This document shows positions 10,601-22,216 of a DNA stretch of 64,000 nt, piece after piece. Both the position numbers and the translations under genes were made by a program. Below the pieces are notes generated by a model. That model made no database searches. It was given only the letters and a program-made list of their open reading frames with translations, and was not told the origin of the DNA. The DNA lies in assembly GCA_037974335.1 (NCBI GenBank), contig CM075760.1, positions 14,874,059-14,938,058 on the forward strand. The letters run 5' to 3'. The DNA comes from Prionace glauca. Lineage: Eukaryota > Chordata > Chondrichthyes > Carcharhiniformes > Carcharhinidae. Numbering within the stretch: the stretch's first letter is position 1; every line of letters begins with the position of its first letter.

Positions 10601-11991
10601 ATGGGTTCTCGGTCTCTGGCGTTGCTCACGGTGCCACTGAGCGATTGGCTGTTTCTCATCGTCCACTTGAGCTGTCACTGTTTCCGATCCTCTCTGCTTC
10701 CTGTGTGTAGCAGCAGAGGACATTGTTTCATAGCGGCTGAATCATAGGCTGTTGTAGCACTAACAGGGACCATTCGGCCATCCCTCACGTACTGTCTCTG
10801 TTAATGCGTTGTCCACTTATTCGTTATCGGCAGCTTGCATTCAATCGTACATTCTTCAAATTTCCATTTGCTGGTCAAATATTTTTCCACCTGTCTCTGA
10901 AAATTACTTATAGATTCTGTCCCCATTACAGTTTGGCATGCCCTACCGCATCCTTTAACAGTCGACAGCTCAAAACGCAAAGGTCGCTCTCCCCGGAATC
11001 ACCGGAAACGCTGCCATCCAGTCATGCACTGAGACACCAACCCATTGCCTTTGTTTCTTTTCATCCTTTTACAAACCTGCCTTGAATGGGTACTAGTCTG
11101 CCAACCACTTCTGAACAGAATTGCTGCCCCTCTGAAAATGGCCCCAGTTGCTCAATTTTGCTTCCAGCATTGTGCTCTCTCATCCCCACTTCATCTTTCT
11201 AGTCATTCTTACACACTGTGTCTGAGATTAACGCTAAAGCAACGAAGAACCACTAAACGGATCCATGTGTTTGAACTTGTTCTCAACAATGATGTGTGCA
11301 GGTTTACACGGGTCCCCTGGTGTTCTGAAATCTGTTTCCTTGTTCATAATCCTCGGATTCTGCATCTGTTTAACGTCATCAGCAGCTTGTTCTCCGTTTT
11401 TTGAGTTTATTTATCAGTGTCACAAGAAGGCTTACATTAACACTGCAATGAAGTTAATGTGAAATTTCCCTTCTCGGGAGAATGAGCAAAGCCCAAATTT
11501 ACGGATAGGGCAATTTCCTGTCTTTAGGTGACATGGTTCAGAAAATTCAACTGTTTAAATATTAAGTAAATCTTAGTTACGTTAAAGAAAAATCACAATT
11601 TATTAAAGTTTCTTTTTATTTATGCTTCAATCTAATCTTATATCTGTCATATTTAGTGCTTTTCAGTCTCTTTCATTTTTCAATGTTTCCCTCATTTTCT
11701 GTCCACTTCTCCAATGAAGATTGAACTTTTCAATTTCTATTTGCTACTCACTCAATCTAATTTACACCTTCCTTCTTTCTTTTTCTCCCTCTCTGTTTTC
11801 ATCTCTCCTCACTTTTGACGGAATTATAATCACTAGATTCTACATCATGTTTTGTTTTACGCTCATTTCCTTTGTTAAGAGACATTTTATAATCGTACCA
11901 CTCACTCTACCGAAACTCCGGACACAGCAGAGGGGCTCTCGCAGTGGGTGCATGTTTTTGGATAGGATCTCCCTGTGTTTGTTACATTATG

Positions 11992-12250
11992 GCTCACGGA
12001 GTATGGAGAGGTGGCAGTGTTTGTATCTCCGGCGTCTCTCACAGTCAGGGCGCTGAATTTGCAGTTTCCGCCAAGTGAGGCGGTGAGCCTCCCGTGTTGA
12101 TCGCTTTCTCTTGTGGCTATTAGCAAATGCTGGGGTGGTTGAATCGGGAATTGTCTGCACCAACTCTAGTTACTAAACGTAGTGGTCGTGGTACAGTTAA
12201 CGAATAAGGTTTCCCCTTCATTAACAACCTTCCGCTGGGGGAGGATCTCA
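11992..12250 (-). pseudogene. V pseudogene, relative of the V at 41254
   Basis: The minus strand keeps SALTVRDAGDTNTATS, matching SALTVRDARVTDTATY of the intact relative. The Y-L-C of framework 3 has become S-P-Y, so the second cysteine is lost. The heptamer position reads CATAATG. The leader and promoter are missing: relative to the intact copy, sequence equivalent to about 41518-41760 is deleted, joining the V body directly to flank at 12250. The adjoining forward V at 12577 shows that the paired unit was duplicated as a block. Confidence 0.8.
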
Positions 12251-12576
12251 CCGACATGGATTCTACTGGAATCGGAATGGAGAACTGAAGCCGGATTCTT
12301 TTAAAAAAAATAACAAACCCATGTTTCCGGTTACAAATCTGGTCCCACGTGTCTAACTAGGAAACCATTAGTCCTATCAGAACACTGACTGAACCCAGCT
12401 CGGGGTGAATCCATTCACTAGCAGCCAGCTCAGCAACTACTAATCCCACGGCAGCACCGCGGACACGGGCAATCGCAGTGAGAGCGTCCCGAACACGACA
12501 GCAAAATATACAGGGTGAAGTTTGGAACGGGTGTTTTCAAATATCCAACTCCACTTTTACAGAGCAGGCAACGACG

Positions 12577-13044
12577 ATGATACTACTCAGCATCTGGATT
12601 GTGTGGGGAACATTCCTGACAGGTAATTATTGGAACAAACACATTTATTATTTTCTTTAATTTCATAAACCTGGTTTAAAACCGAATTTTAAGTATTCAG
12701 TGGGTCTGATCGATTTCCATTTGAACATGTTTTTCAGAAAGTCATGCAGATTCTGTCGCTCAGTTGCTGTCCTCAGATGTCAAGACGGAAGGAGGAACAT
12801 TAACTGTAAACTGTACCTATGATACTACAATGAGCAACTACAATGTGTACTGGTACGGCAACAACCAGGCACACAGCCCGTGTATATATTGAGGAAAAAC
12901 TCGATATTTGGTGAAGATAAAGCAGAGTTTTTTAAAAGCCGTTTCTCTGGAGAGCTTCAGACATCCAGTAAATTCACCAGTTTGTCGATCTCGGGTCTGC
13001 AGCTTACTGACACTGCCGTGTATTACTGCGCTCTCTCTGGTAGT
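12577..13044 (+). pseudogene. V segment with one-base deletion in framework 2
   Basis: Leader exon 12577-12622 (MILLSIWIVWGTFLTG, donor GTAATT) and V exon 12738-13044 (acceptor TTTTTCAG) are otherwise complete: SVAQLLSSDVKTEGGTLTVN then Cys, YNVYWY, then DKAEFFKSRFSGELQTS and TDTAVYYCAL. After TGGTAC one base is missing compared with relatives (expected AGGCAACAACCAGG), which breaks the frame and brings a stop nine codons on. The recombination signal is perfect. It could be a recent pseudogene, an allele, or an assembly error. The sister gene at 42086 has the base. Confidence 0.85.
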
Positions 13045-13083
13045 CACAGTGGTGGAAAACAGTCTGACTCCTGTACAAAAACT
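13045..13083 (+). other. V recombination signal (23-type RSS)
   Basis: Consensus heptamer CACAGTG at 13045-13051, 23-base spacer, nonamer ACAAAAACT at 13075-13083. Perfect although the V exon is frameshifted. Confidence 0.93.
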
Positions 13084-13672
13084 GCCTTCAACTAGAGATT
13101 GAGACTCCTGCGTGCTGCGGGTTGCACAGAATCGCGGACAGTTGCAGACATAACGTGACTGTCAGCCACGGAAGTAATCAAATTAACCTTGGATCAAGCT
13201 GTCACCCAGCTGTTTCCAGCACCCTGTCACTTCAGTTATTTCTGTCTCTGTGAGTCTGCAAGATCGGTGGATGTGAGCTCGCTGACCTTGAAAGGAAATA
13301 CTTCGAGCTGGGCTGCTTTCAGTAGTATGATAGGGGGACGGCTGTACTTTCAGAGACGGGGTTGGTCTGCTAATTGTCAGTGGGAAACCCTGGATTGTTC
13401 ATGGTAACAGAAATCATTCCAGCGTTATCATTTCAACATTCTGAAGCTCACTGGCCATTTGCGAAATTCCACATTTGGGTTTATTTGGAAGATCACAGTC
13501 ACTTCATTCTGAAGTCCCTTCATTGTGCACACACTTTCTCTATAGCAGCAAAACTCCCGGATAAAATAAACCTAGTGAACAGGCTGCTGTAAAAAGCTTC
13601 AGGATCCTGTTAGGAGAGATTGGGATCGATCAAAGCAAATTACTGCCGATGATGGAATCTAAAACAAAAATA

Positions 13673-13980
13673 GAAAATGCTGGAAAATCTCAGCAGGTCT
13701 GACAGCATCTGTGGAGAGGAAATAGAGCCGATCTTCGATTCTGGTTGACGTTTAGAACATAGAACATAGAACATTACAGCGCAGAACAGGCCCTTCGGCC
13801 CACGATGTTGCGCCGACCAGTTACAAAACAATGACCCACTAGCCTAAACCAATCTCTTTTCATCCATAAACCTATCCACAGATCTCTTAAACGCCCCCAA
13901 ACTAGGTGCATTTACAACTGCAGCTGGCAGGGCATTCCAGTCCCTCACCACCCTCTGGGTAAAGAACCTACCCCAAAAGG
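13673..13980 (-). mobile_element. SINE fragment plus CR1/L2-clade LINE 3' tail
   Basis: 13673-13755 has the repeat TGCTGGAAAATCTCAGCAGG, also seen decayed at 29840-29930 and 58310-58420. From 13755 the minus-strand LINE tail follows: repeated GAACATAGAACATAGAAC, then CAGGCCCTTCGGCCCACGATG and CACCCTCTGGGTAAAGAACC. There is no coding part. Confidence 0.7.
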
Positions 13981-14320
13981 GTTTAGGGAAAGGTTATCCA
14001 GACTCAACACGTTAGATGGAGATAAATTTTCGAAATATTAGCAGACAGAGAAACTGCATAGAAGGGCAATATCTAAACTGAAAAGGTGAAACAGATATAA
14101 GAATCTCGGCGATAGTACAAATGCGAGTGGAAATAAACTATTATTATTCCGCAAGTGTTCAACCTTCTGTTGAGTTTGTATTTTGTTGTGATCTCTGAGG
14201 AAGGTCCCTGCGACTTTCAAAGTGGATAATATATGTTCCTGTTTATCAGTGTGAGAGCGCCCTCGGGTGGTAACGAGCTGGAATTCCCAGCGTGGTGTTA
14301 TTGATGATTGCAGCAGCGTG

Positions 14321-14662
14321 GGCTCCGCGGCACAGAAATATTCGGCGCTGTCACAGAGAAAGGTTCAGGTGACATGGAAGAAAACAGTTTGATTTTCTTT
14401 GCACAAAACGGCAGAAAATCTGTAAATCATGAACCATATCGCTGGATATCTTCAATAAATATTTCTGACATTTTCCGGAAAACTGGATTCACCAGAAAAG
14501 AGTTGGGGGCACTGTGGTTTGCCAGTCCAGTGTTATTAATTCAGAAGGAGCCCAGGACGGCGAATCATCGCAATCGGTTCCTGTAATACAAATGCTGAAT
14601 ATTCCAAAAATCAGAAACTAAACACAACTCCAACTAACTCACCAGACAGCAAGGCCATCATT
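14321..14662 (-). pseudogene. V pseudogene (N-type V-alpha family)
   Basis: The leader end is at 14643-14662 (ATG GCC TTG CTG TCT G, donor GTGAGT), but no good upstream start is seen. V exon 14321-14580 begins after GTATTACAG. It keeps TLFW, a broken framework 2 aligned to WYVQYPGQGLQYML of the V at 52516, a framework 3 remnant and DSAEYFCAAEP at the end. It has a stop in framework 2, an in-frame shortening in framework 1, a Trp where the first Cys is expected, and frame changes. The heptamer is CACGCTG with no nonamer. It is a dead gene. Confidence 0.75.
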
Positions 14663-15494
14663 ATCAGGAAGGAACAAGGAGCAGCTAGACTAACTAGTTA
14701 CTGTTCGACGGCTAGAGACACAGATTATTCTACATGTATTGATTCATCTAATCTGATATAAAATGTGACAGAGAGCGCAATCTGGCTTCACTTACTGAGA
14801 AATTGAAGTTGTTTTTCAGAGATATGACTGCTCTGTCAGTGTTGATAGAAGCTACGCACCAATAAGTGAGAGTTGAAGGAATTATTTATCCTGATTGCTT
14901 CTCTTTGTTACATTTTCAGCGTATTTGCCTCTGTTGCCAATTATTTTATCTCTGTCTCCGTCTCTCGCTTTCAGGCGTTCGCTCTGATGCTTTTTCCACG
15001 TGCCATGAAAGTGTGGAGGTTAGAAATTCTAACTTGTCTCTGAACCTCATTTCAAAAATATCCCTATAAGAAGTACTCTATTCACAGACAATTTTGAAGT
15101 TACAATGGTTACCGTGAAATGTTTACTTGACAGGGGGAATCGGACAAAAAAATGCCTGCTGCTCAGTGGATTACAATTACAATCTGCAGAAAATCATGTT
15201 GGCTTGAAAATGTTTCATTCATTCTTCATGAAATGCACATTAAATAAACAGAATTGAGTGTGATGACATAAAGTGAAGATAACATTGATTTGGATTCATT
15301 CTTCATTTTCTCTGAATTGAAGCGTGTTTTACTCGGCACAATAATAACAATCAGTTTGTGAGATAATCAGTATGAGAAGCCTGTGACTTCCCCGGTAACG
15401 CTGGCAAATTGTTTTTTTCCCAACCTTTGCGTGAACCAGCACAAACGGGCATTGATTTCAGTGAGTAATGATAGGGAAAAAATCATGTACAGAG

Positions 15495-16452
15495 GAACGG
15501 AGAGTCCTTCTTGGTCCATATCCAAAGATTTGTGAAGCCAGCAAGACAGATAGATAAAGCGGTTAAGAAATCATATGGTGCAATTGTTTTTATTAACAGG
15601 AGCATAGATAATAAGAGCACGGAGATTATGATAGAGCTGTTAAAAACTCTCGCTATGAATTTCGGTTCGTTACACTACAGAAAACTTGTGGTTGCATTGG
15701 AAAGGATATTAAGGGGATTTACCAGGATGCTGCCTTGACTGAAGTTTTCAGCTATGAAAAGAGATTGGATAGGCTGGGATTATTTTTCTTAGAGTGGAGA
15801 AGGCACAGCCTCAAGATAAAGGGGAGGCGGTTTAGAACAGAGTTGAGGAGGAACTTCTTCACTCAAAGTGTGGTGAATCTCTGGAATTCTCTGCCCGTTG
15901 AAGTGGTGGAGGCTGCCTCGCTAAATATTTTTAAGAAACGGGTTGATGGGTTTTTGATAAGAGAAGGGATTAAGGGTTATGGGGAGAGGGCGGGAAGGTG
16001 GAACTGAGCCACGACAGATCAGCCATGATCTTATTGAATGGCGGTGCAGGCTCGAAGGGCTAGATGGCCTACTCCTGCTCCTATTTCTTATGTTCTTATG
16101 TTCTTATGAGAGGAAAGTCACTGATGTGTACCAAATTATGAGGGATTTAGATAAACGAGATGAGAAGGATGGTCCTTCTTAGTAGACGGGTCAGTAACCA
16201 GGGGCTTAGATCTAACGTAAGGAGCAAATTATTTAAAGGAGGTCTGAGGAAAATGTTTTCACCTAGAGAGTGGTCGGAGTCAGGAACTCACTGCCTGAAA
16301 TTATGGCAGGGGCAAGAACTTTCACATTAAGAAGCATTTAGATGAACACTTGAAATGTCATGGCATACAAGGTAGCGAACTAACTGTGGCAAAATGGGAG
16401 TTGATTGGATAGGTGCTTATGGCCGAAGGACCTCTTTCTATGATGGAAATCT
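15495..16452 (+). mobile_element. CR1/L2-clade LINE remnant with a second LINE tail inserted
   Basis: The outer element (15495-15793 and about 16110-16452) has the degraded RT C-terminal block (FTRMLP ... EKRLDRLGLFFLEW) and a long tail ending near GGCCGAAGGACCTCTTTCTATGATGG. Inside it, about 15794-16109, lies the 3' end of the other LINE family seen at 26154-27171: SLKIKGRRFRTELRRNFFTQ, VVNLWNSLPVEVVEAASLN, then the TTCTTATG tail repeat. GAGA on both sides is a possible short target duplication. Confidence 0.75.
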
Positions 16453-16622
16453 CTAAGACTCCTTTGTCTCCTCCAGGAAGTTAGCAACTGTGATAATTCA
16501 GCAGTCATTCAGAGCAACAAGTGGGGCTGTGGACACTGGATTATGAGCTTTACATATTTCAAATCGTAAATCTGAATTCCAGTAGTTTCTGATTCCAGAG
16601 AGACGGAGTTACACACACTGAT

Positions 16623-18806
16623 CTAAGTTGATGAAATCCAAGCAGATGCTGATGTGTATTTTAGCATAGTGAAGGGACATAGCAGAACCTTTTTCAGGTC
16701 CTCTCGGAACTTGCTCTGGGAGACTGTGTAGATGAAGACGTTGTTGCAGGAACTGACGAGCTGGAACATGTTGGCTGCCTCCTGAAAGATGTACCGTGGG
16801 TCTTTGAAATCCAGGCTGGTGCGGTAGCCCTCACCTGTAATCCGCACATAGAGGAAGTGTACGACATAGGTGACCCAGAGGAGGAGGAAGCTGAGGGAGA
16901 TGGCGAAGAGCAAGATAATGGACCTTTTGCGGTTGGCCATCTCTGGATCCCCGTGACTCTCCGTGCCCCGGAGCCTCCTGCGGGCTCTGCTGGCCGCTAA
17001 GATGTGCTTTACGGTTAGAGCGTTAAGAAGCAGGATGAGGAGGAACGGGAGAAACGGAGTTAAGATGTGGTCCAGCCAGTCAAAGGCCTGCCAGGCGGGC
17101 AGTGTGTAATAGCTGGACTTAACAGCACAGAACCAGGGCACCCCGTCCAGGGTGTACAAGGGTTGGTAAGTGAAGTAGAAAGGGACATTCCTGACACAGC
17201 TCAGGACACAGACAATTCCTATAACCAGCAATGCTGTTTTCTCGGTGCAGTACCTGGTCTTCAGGCTCTGGCAGCAGATGGCCACAAAACGGTCGATGGT
17301 GAAAGCCACTGTCAGCCAGACTGAACCGTCCCGAGCAAAATAGACCAGCAGAGCGCTGAGTGTGCATACCGGAGTGGTAGACAGGACGCTGTTCTGAAAG
17401 TAGATGCGGCCAATCCGGTTGAGAATTATGGCGGTGATGATGACAAAGAAATCAGTCAATGCTATCGCAACCAGATAGGAGGTGATGCACCGTGAGAGTC
17501 CGCACCGACCTCGGGATAAGATTACCATCGTCACTAAATTGGCTGTGAGGTAGAAAGAGACAGAGAGATGTGTTACTGAGAGGGTTCTAAACCCCAGCTA
17601 CTGCACCACCCAGTCAGTTACTGCAAACATCCTCATTCTTCACTTTACCACCTCCGGACTCCACTGATTCGAAAGTCTTTGGCTTTCAATAGGATATTGA
17701 AAACTGGATTACAAAATATTTTAAATCAGGAGACATTGCACTCAGTCCAAATTTTAATTCTGTTCTCTGGTCACTGAGTTGATCCCCTCAGATAACTATC
17801 AAATTTCAGATTCTCCGAAAATTTGCTGTCGCTCTTATTCGTACCAATCCCGTCCATTCAGTCGGCGTCTCTGTTTGGTTAATCTCGTCCTTCGAATTAA
17901 AATCTGTCCATCATCTCGCCTTTCCCGATTTTGGCAACATGCCACAACTATATTTCCGAATCTGGACTTCCATGCCCCCCAGCTTAATCTTTTCAGTTGT
18001 GTCTTTACCCGCCGAGACCCCAATTTCTAGAATTCCTTCTTTCAAAGATTAAACTTCCCCTTTATGCTTCAGGATGATTATTATAAAGCAAACTTTTTGA
18101 GAAAAGGTAAGTCATTTTGTCGGTCGGTATAAATTTAATTTGTTGAAGTCTTGTGAGGTATCCCCATTCTAATTACTCGAGTATCTGATTAAGCAAATAC
18201 AACATCACATTCTCAAGTGAAAGCGAGAGATGGACAAGACATCACGCGTGTAAATATGGCCTTGCCATTCTAGACACACACATTAAACATACAATTATCC
18301 GAAATTTACTCGACTTATCAAAGCAAGACAAAATGCATAATGCGTTAGGAAACATGAATCCCCACGCACCTCTTTCAAAGGTTCCAATAATTAATTCTTA
18401 AAAACTCAGTTGCAATGTGGGCGGCCCAGTGCTACCTCACTACAAATCAACGATTATTAACTGCTAGCGGTCGCTGCATAGGTTCATGTAAATATTGAAT
18501 GAATGGTCTATTTCAATGCATCTAATCGATTTATTAGACTGTAATAGCTCATTTTCCGAGCCTGTGCATACCAGTGGATGAAATACAAATCATTTTACAC
18601 ACTTTATCCTGCATAACACTGCAAGCAATAGATCGCATTTTACTACATTCAAATAAAACCGAATGTTCAACAATAAAACTTAAATGTTCCTGTAATGTTC
18701 TCAAGTCATGAGAATTATTTGGAACCTTTCACCTACCAGGAACACCAATGGCAGCGAGAATGGGATAGAAAATGGCGAAGAAGAGACCTTTCGCTGGTCC
18801 ATGCAT
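16623..18806 (-). CDS. GPR139-like G protein-coupled receptor, two exons, intact
   Basis: A rhodopsin-class seven-transmembrane receptor. Exon 1 is 18737-18806 (MHGPAKGLFFAIFYPILAA, then IGVP), with donor GTAGGT. Exon 2 is 16623-17542 after acceptor CTACCTCACAG. The phase-1 junction gives IGVP-A-NLVTMVIL in TM1, about 329 residues in all. Visible marks: ILSRGRCGLS after TM1; a TM3 Cys (TPVCTL); IDRFVAIC in place of DRY; the loop-2 Cys (VPWFC); LNALTVKHILAASRARRRLR in loop 3; a TM7 variant NNVFIY in place of NPxxY; and the tail SKFREDLKK. I recognise the family as the one annotated GPR139-like in sharks; ligand and role here are unknown. It sits among V genes but is unrelated to them. Confidence 0.9.
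17813..18736 (-). other. Intron of GPR139-like gene and flank, no other gene seen
   Basis: The intron (17543-18736) is AT-rich with no repeat that I can name. Open frames within it show no family features. Confidence 0.6.
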
Positions 18807-19155
18807 CCTCTCTCAGAAAGTAAAACAAAGCTTAAATCTTAGCTCCGCGCTAGTTTCACAGCGTCCCTCATTTATTCTGAGTGAGCGTCTCCAGAGGAAT
18901 AATTAAGTTAGAATTTTAGTTACAGGCTGGTGAACAAACAAATTAGCTCACTTTTTGGTACCTTCACATTGCACCATTGTCAAGGGGGATAATTTCATTA
19001 TACATATGGCCAAACTGCTGCTTGCTGCTTCTCCGGTTCCCTCCATCTCCCACAAAGCATGCCTTTGTCTCTCCATCAAGAGCAGCAGGAGAATGGAGAT
19101 ATTGGTTTGAGCTCTGATCTTAAATTCAAAGACTGTTTCTTCTGATCTCTGCCAG

Positions 19156-19393
19156 GTACCCAGGCGCGGGTTGAACCTAACTGTCGACTCTCCATTTCTA
19201 CAGGCGACTCTGTAGCCCGGTACAGACAAACACTGACAGGGGCTCCGATATTTATCTCCTCCATTTACGATGGGAATGTGACCAAAGGACGTTGCACAGT
19301 ATTTCCAACTGACACTGTAAAGAAATTCCAACACCATCTCTATCGATGACACCGAGGTCCAGGACTCCGGAATGTATCACTTTTTGAAGCAAA
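19156..19393 (+). pseudogene. Decayed V segment, first of a V pair
   Basis: After acceptor CTCTGCCAG the exon starts inside framework 1 (RVEPNCRLSISTGDSVARYRQ, TLTGAPIFISSIYDGNVTKGR) and then shifts frame. The framework 3 end reads IDDTEVQDSGMYHF, where relatives have the second Cys. The heptamer position reads CATAGTG. It is the same family as the V at 31981. No leader exon could be found. The leaderless V exon at 19898 follows about 500 bases on, the same arrangement as 31835-33016. Confidence 0.75.
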
Positions 19394-19420
19394 CATAGTG
19401 ACAGAGAGAGAGAGAGAGAG
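19385..19420 (+). repeat. Short GA microsatellite
   Basis: GACAGAGAGAGAGAGAGAG run directly after the decayed V. Confidence 0.6.
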
Positions 19421-19897
19421 CGCGGATCCGGCTGGAGAACATCTTTTTCTCTGCCCTGTATACACAGCATTTTGAAATTTTCTCTAGACCAGGGTTACTA
19501 GAAATGCCAGAGATATTAAAAGCTGTGACTTCTCATCTTTAATCTTCAACTGGATAGAGTTACAATATCCTATAATTGTCATTACAGATGCAATGAGTCG
19601 GAACGTATTCAGTTATCTCTACTGTTTCTTTGTTACACATACAAATTAAAATACAGACAGGAAAAAGTAACTGCTTTCCAGATATCCAGGCAGATAGATA
19701 TGCTGGAGAAAATCCTAAACAAGGATACAGAAAAATGGAAATATCGATAGTACGTAGATGAATGATAGAGTCACGGACAGACAGATAGATAGAAAGATGG
19801 ACGCATAGATAAGTTAATTCTGTCTATGTACACAGAGACTTTATTTAATTATCCCTCTACATATGTCCTTATACTGATTGTATTCTTGTTTTGACAG

Positions 19898-20178
19898 CTG
19901 TTCCTTGTCAGTCGGAGACATCTCAGATATCAATGTATTTGGCAACGCAAGGACAGACTATCTCTCTTCATCACAATGTCACTGTCACTGCAAGTGACTT
20001 TGTATTCTGGTACCGACAGCTCACCGATCAAGCTCCAAAGTATCTCGTTTCCACATTCAAAGATGTAAAAGCTGAAGGCAAGTTTAAAGTACCTGTGGAC
20101 CGTGAGAAAGGCTCCACTACTCTCACTGTACACAAGGTTGAGCTGCCAGACTCTGCGGTGTATTACAGTGCAATGAGA
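19898..20178 (+). CDS. V exon without recognised leader and without either disulfide Cys
   Basis: Acceptor GTTTTGACAG, then an open V exon: VPCQSETSQISMYLATQGQT, ISLHHNVTVT, FVFWYRQLTDQAPKYLVST, LTVHKVELPDSAVYYSAMR. The core Trp, the D-S-A-V-Y-Y block and a usable-looking signal are all there. However, the first cysteine position is His (LHH, aligned to LLC in the V at 4635) and the second is Ser (YYS). The paralogue at 32737 has the same two replacements. No leader with a matching phase-1 donor is visible in the 500 bases upstream. Alternatives are an old pseudogene that happens to stay open, or a dedicated second domain of a V pair. An extra Cys near the N-terminus (V-P-C) is shared with the paralogue (V-H-C). 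Confidence 0.72.
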
Positions 20179-20217
20179 CACGGTGAAACAGAGAGATCAG
20201 GAGCCTGTACAATAACT
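20179..20217 (+). other. V recombination signal (23-type RSS), slightly diverged
   Basis: Heptamer CACGGTG at 20179-20185, 23-base spacer, nonamer ACAATAACT at 20209-20217. The spacer is exact and CAC is kept. Confidence 0.8.
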
Positions 20218-20279
20218 CGCTCGACATGGGGACTGTGGACACAACGCCAAAATGCTTCAGATGTGAGCATGATGTAAGC

Positions 20280-21099
20280 AATATCGAAATAAAACTTTCT
20301 GCTTGCGATTAACATAATGGAATTAAACATGTTTATTGTCTATCACAATAAAACTTGCAGATTAACCCTCAGTGGAAACAAAAAAAAACCACTCCTTGAT
20401 ATATTGCCCTATTTAAATTTCACTGGCATACGTTTTTGATTATTAGTAAGCGTCCGTTCTTTCGAAATGGACAGTGTAGGCTTATCAGTTCTGGAGTGAT
20501 GAGTTTATTAAAGCGAAATTCATCCATCTAATCAACAGAACAGGTACTGTGCTAATGGTGTAGACGCGTCCGGAAACGGGGACAAATGCTCTGATATCAA
20601 ATCTAAATATCAAATGTAACAATATCAAAATAATGACAAAGACATCAGATGCAGTCGTAGTTTCATCAAAGTAATAAAACACATAATAAACGGCTACACA
20701 AAAATCCTGCAATATTGTGAAACAATGTTAACAACATTGAGAGTCGCTGTTTGACAGATGGCGCCCCAAGACCTCATCTTTCGCTAAAAGTTGCAGAACT
20801 GTGAGTTCAATTTGTCACAGGTGACAGCTGGAGTTACAGGAAATATCCGTGAGTATTCACACCACAAACCACAGTGTGTTTAGTGCAAGGGTCTATCTGT
20901 GAATTTCAGAATCTCCGGCAGGAAAACACTTCGGTATTATATGACGACAGAAGCAGTGTTCCGCTCCAGTAATACAAGTGGATTACAGCTTGCTATTTTT
21001 TTCCAATATGCCTAATGGCAGATGGTAAGAGTTGGTAAGTTCAAAGGTCACTGATATTGCACGAGTTAGTGGAAACCACTGCAGGACTTTGGCGTAATC
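20280..21099. other. Flank shared with other V pair, no gene seen
   Basis: It matches the flank after the V at 32737 (for example GACAGCTGG(a/t)GTTACAGGAAATAT at 20822 and 33495) and, near the start, 3385-3480 in the left arm. No coding sequence or RNA seen. Confidence 0.55.
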
Positions 21100-21488
21100 A
21101 TGTACCAATCTATTTTAAGTCTGGTCAACCCGAAGTAGCTCAAGGTATGTCCTGGGACAATGAGGAGGGATTCTTCTATTTTATTTATCTACTTTTGCAG
21201 GCAGACTATGTGCAGTGAATCAGTCTCCGGTGTCGGTAATTCTGTCAGAAGGGGTTTCGGTGCAGTTTAATTGCATATGTACGGACCAGTTATAGACACT
21301 ATGCAGTGGTATCGACAGAAACCAGCAGAGCCGCCAAGACGGATAATTACCAATGTAGCAGCACTGAAGAAAAACGAGATCGCAGCACGATATCTGCCGG
21401 CTGCTGCCGAGTCTACAAAGACCGGTTACCTCAATATAAGGCGGCCTCAGTGTAGAGGACGGGGCGACCTATTACAGTGAAAAGACAA
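21100..21488 (+). pseudogene. V pseudogene
   Basis: A possible leader remnant is at 21100-21144 (MYQSILSLVNPK then a stop, donor GTATGT). V exon 21201-21488 follows acceptor CTTTTGCAG. It reads LCAVNQSPVSVILSEGVSVQ, FNC, then a stop and frame change in CDR1, then MQWYRQKPAEPPRRIITN, and LSVEDGATYYSEK in another frame. The second Cys is Ser and no recombination signal is seen. Both the frame changes and the missing signal mark it as dead. Confidence 0.75.
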
Positions 21489-21605
21489 AATGCCGAACAA
21501 GAACTTCAGCGCACTCGATGCAGTGTATTTGGCGTCTTTCTCTGAGTTTCTTTCTAATCTTACAGAGGTAGGTTTTTATGACAAACGTTTGCATTGCTGT
21601 TCCTG

Positions 21606-22095
21606 TCCTTACTCTCACAATACCAGGTTAAAGTCCAAAGTCTGGTAGCAAAAGCCACGAGCTTTCAGAGCGCTGCTCTTTCGTCAGGTAAGTGGGAGTT
21701 CTGTTCACAAACGGGCATATGTATACTCAATTTACAAAATAATGTTTAGAATGCGAGTATTTACAGGTAATCACATCTTAAAGGTACAGACAATGTGAAT
21801 GGAGAGAAGGTTAAGCACAGGTTAAAGAGATGTGTATTATCTCCAACCGGGAGAGTTAGTGAGATTTTGCACGCCCAGGCAAGTCACGGGGGTTTACAGA
21901 TAGTGTGACATGAACCCAAGATCCCGGCTGAGGCCGTCCTCATGTGTGCGGAACTTGGCTATCAATTTCTGCTCAGAGATTCTGCGATGTTGTGTGTCTT
22001 TTGCTGCCAAATAACCTGTTGGACTTTAACCTGGTGTTGGGAGACTTCTTACTGTGTTTACCCCAGTCCAACGCCGGCATCTCCACATTTGTTCA
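21606..22095 (-). mobile_element. Penelope-like element fragment
   Basis: 21610-22000 aligns with 27660-28040, the 3' part of the Penelope-like element (shared CACGGGGGTTTACAGATAGT, ACATGAACCCAAGATCCC, GTCCTCATGTGTGCGGAAC). At about 22005 it passes into an opposite-facing copy of the terminal block (AAATAACCTGTTGGACTTTAA). It is a fragment and no domain is complete. Confidence 0.7.
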
Positions 22096-22216
22096 AACCA
22101 ACAGAGAGACTGTGTGGGAAATCACCAGTCTTATCACCATCCTCCGAATTATATTAGCCCAGTAAATAACTCAGAACATTCCGGAAATTCATATGTGTAG
22201 GCAGAGGTGGAGAATG

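Larger units (their letters stand above)
10600..14290 (+). repeat. Third copy of the V duplication unit, direct relative to 38850-43330
   Basis: The order of landmarks matches: promoter-like block (10600-10720), TTACACACTGTGTCTGAG region (11200), inverted V remnant (11992-12250), forward V (12577-13044), 3' flank with CGAGCTGGGCTGCTTTCAG (13300), and GTGAGAGCGCCCTC (14250). All occur in the same order and orientation at 38850-43330. It is more diverged than the palindrome arms and so is older. Confidence 0.82.

Noticed and set aside
16000-16110. Possible tRNA or small RNA in the repeated TTCTTATG tails
   Set aside because: This is the terminal repeat of the LINE family, seen at every copy.
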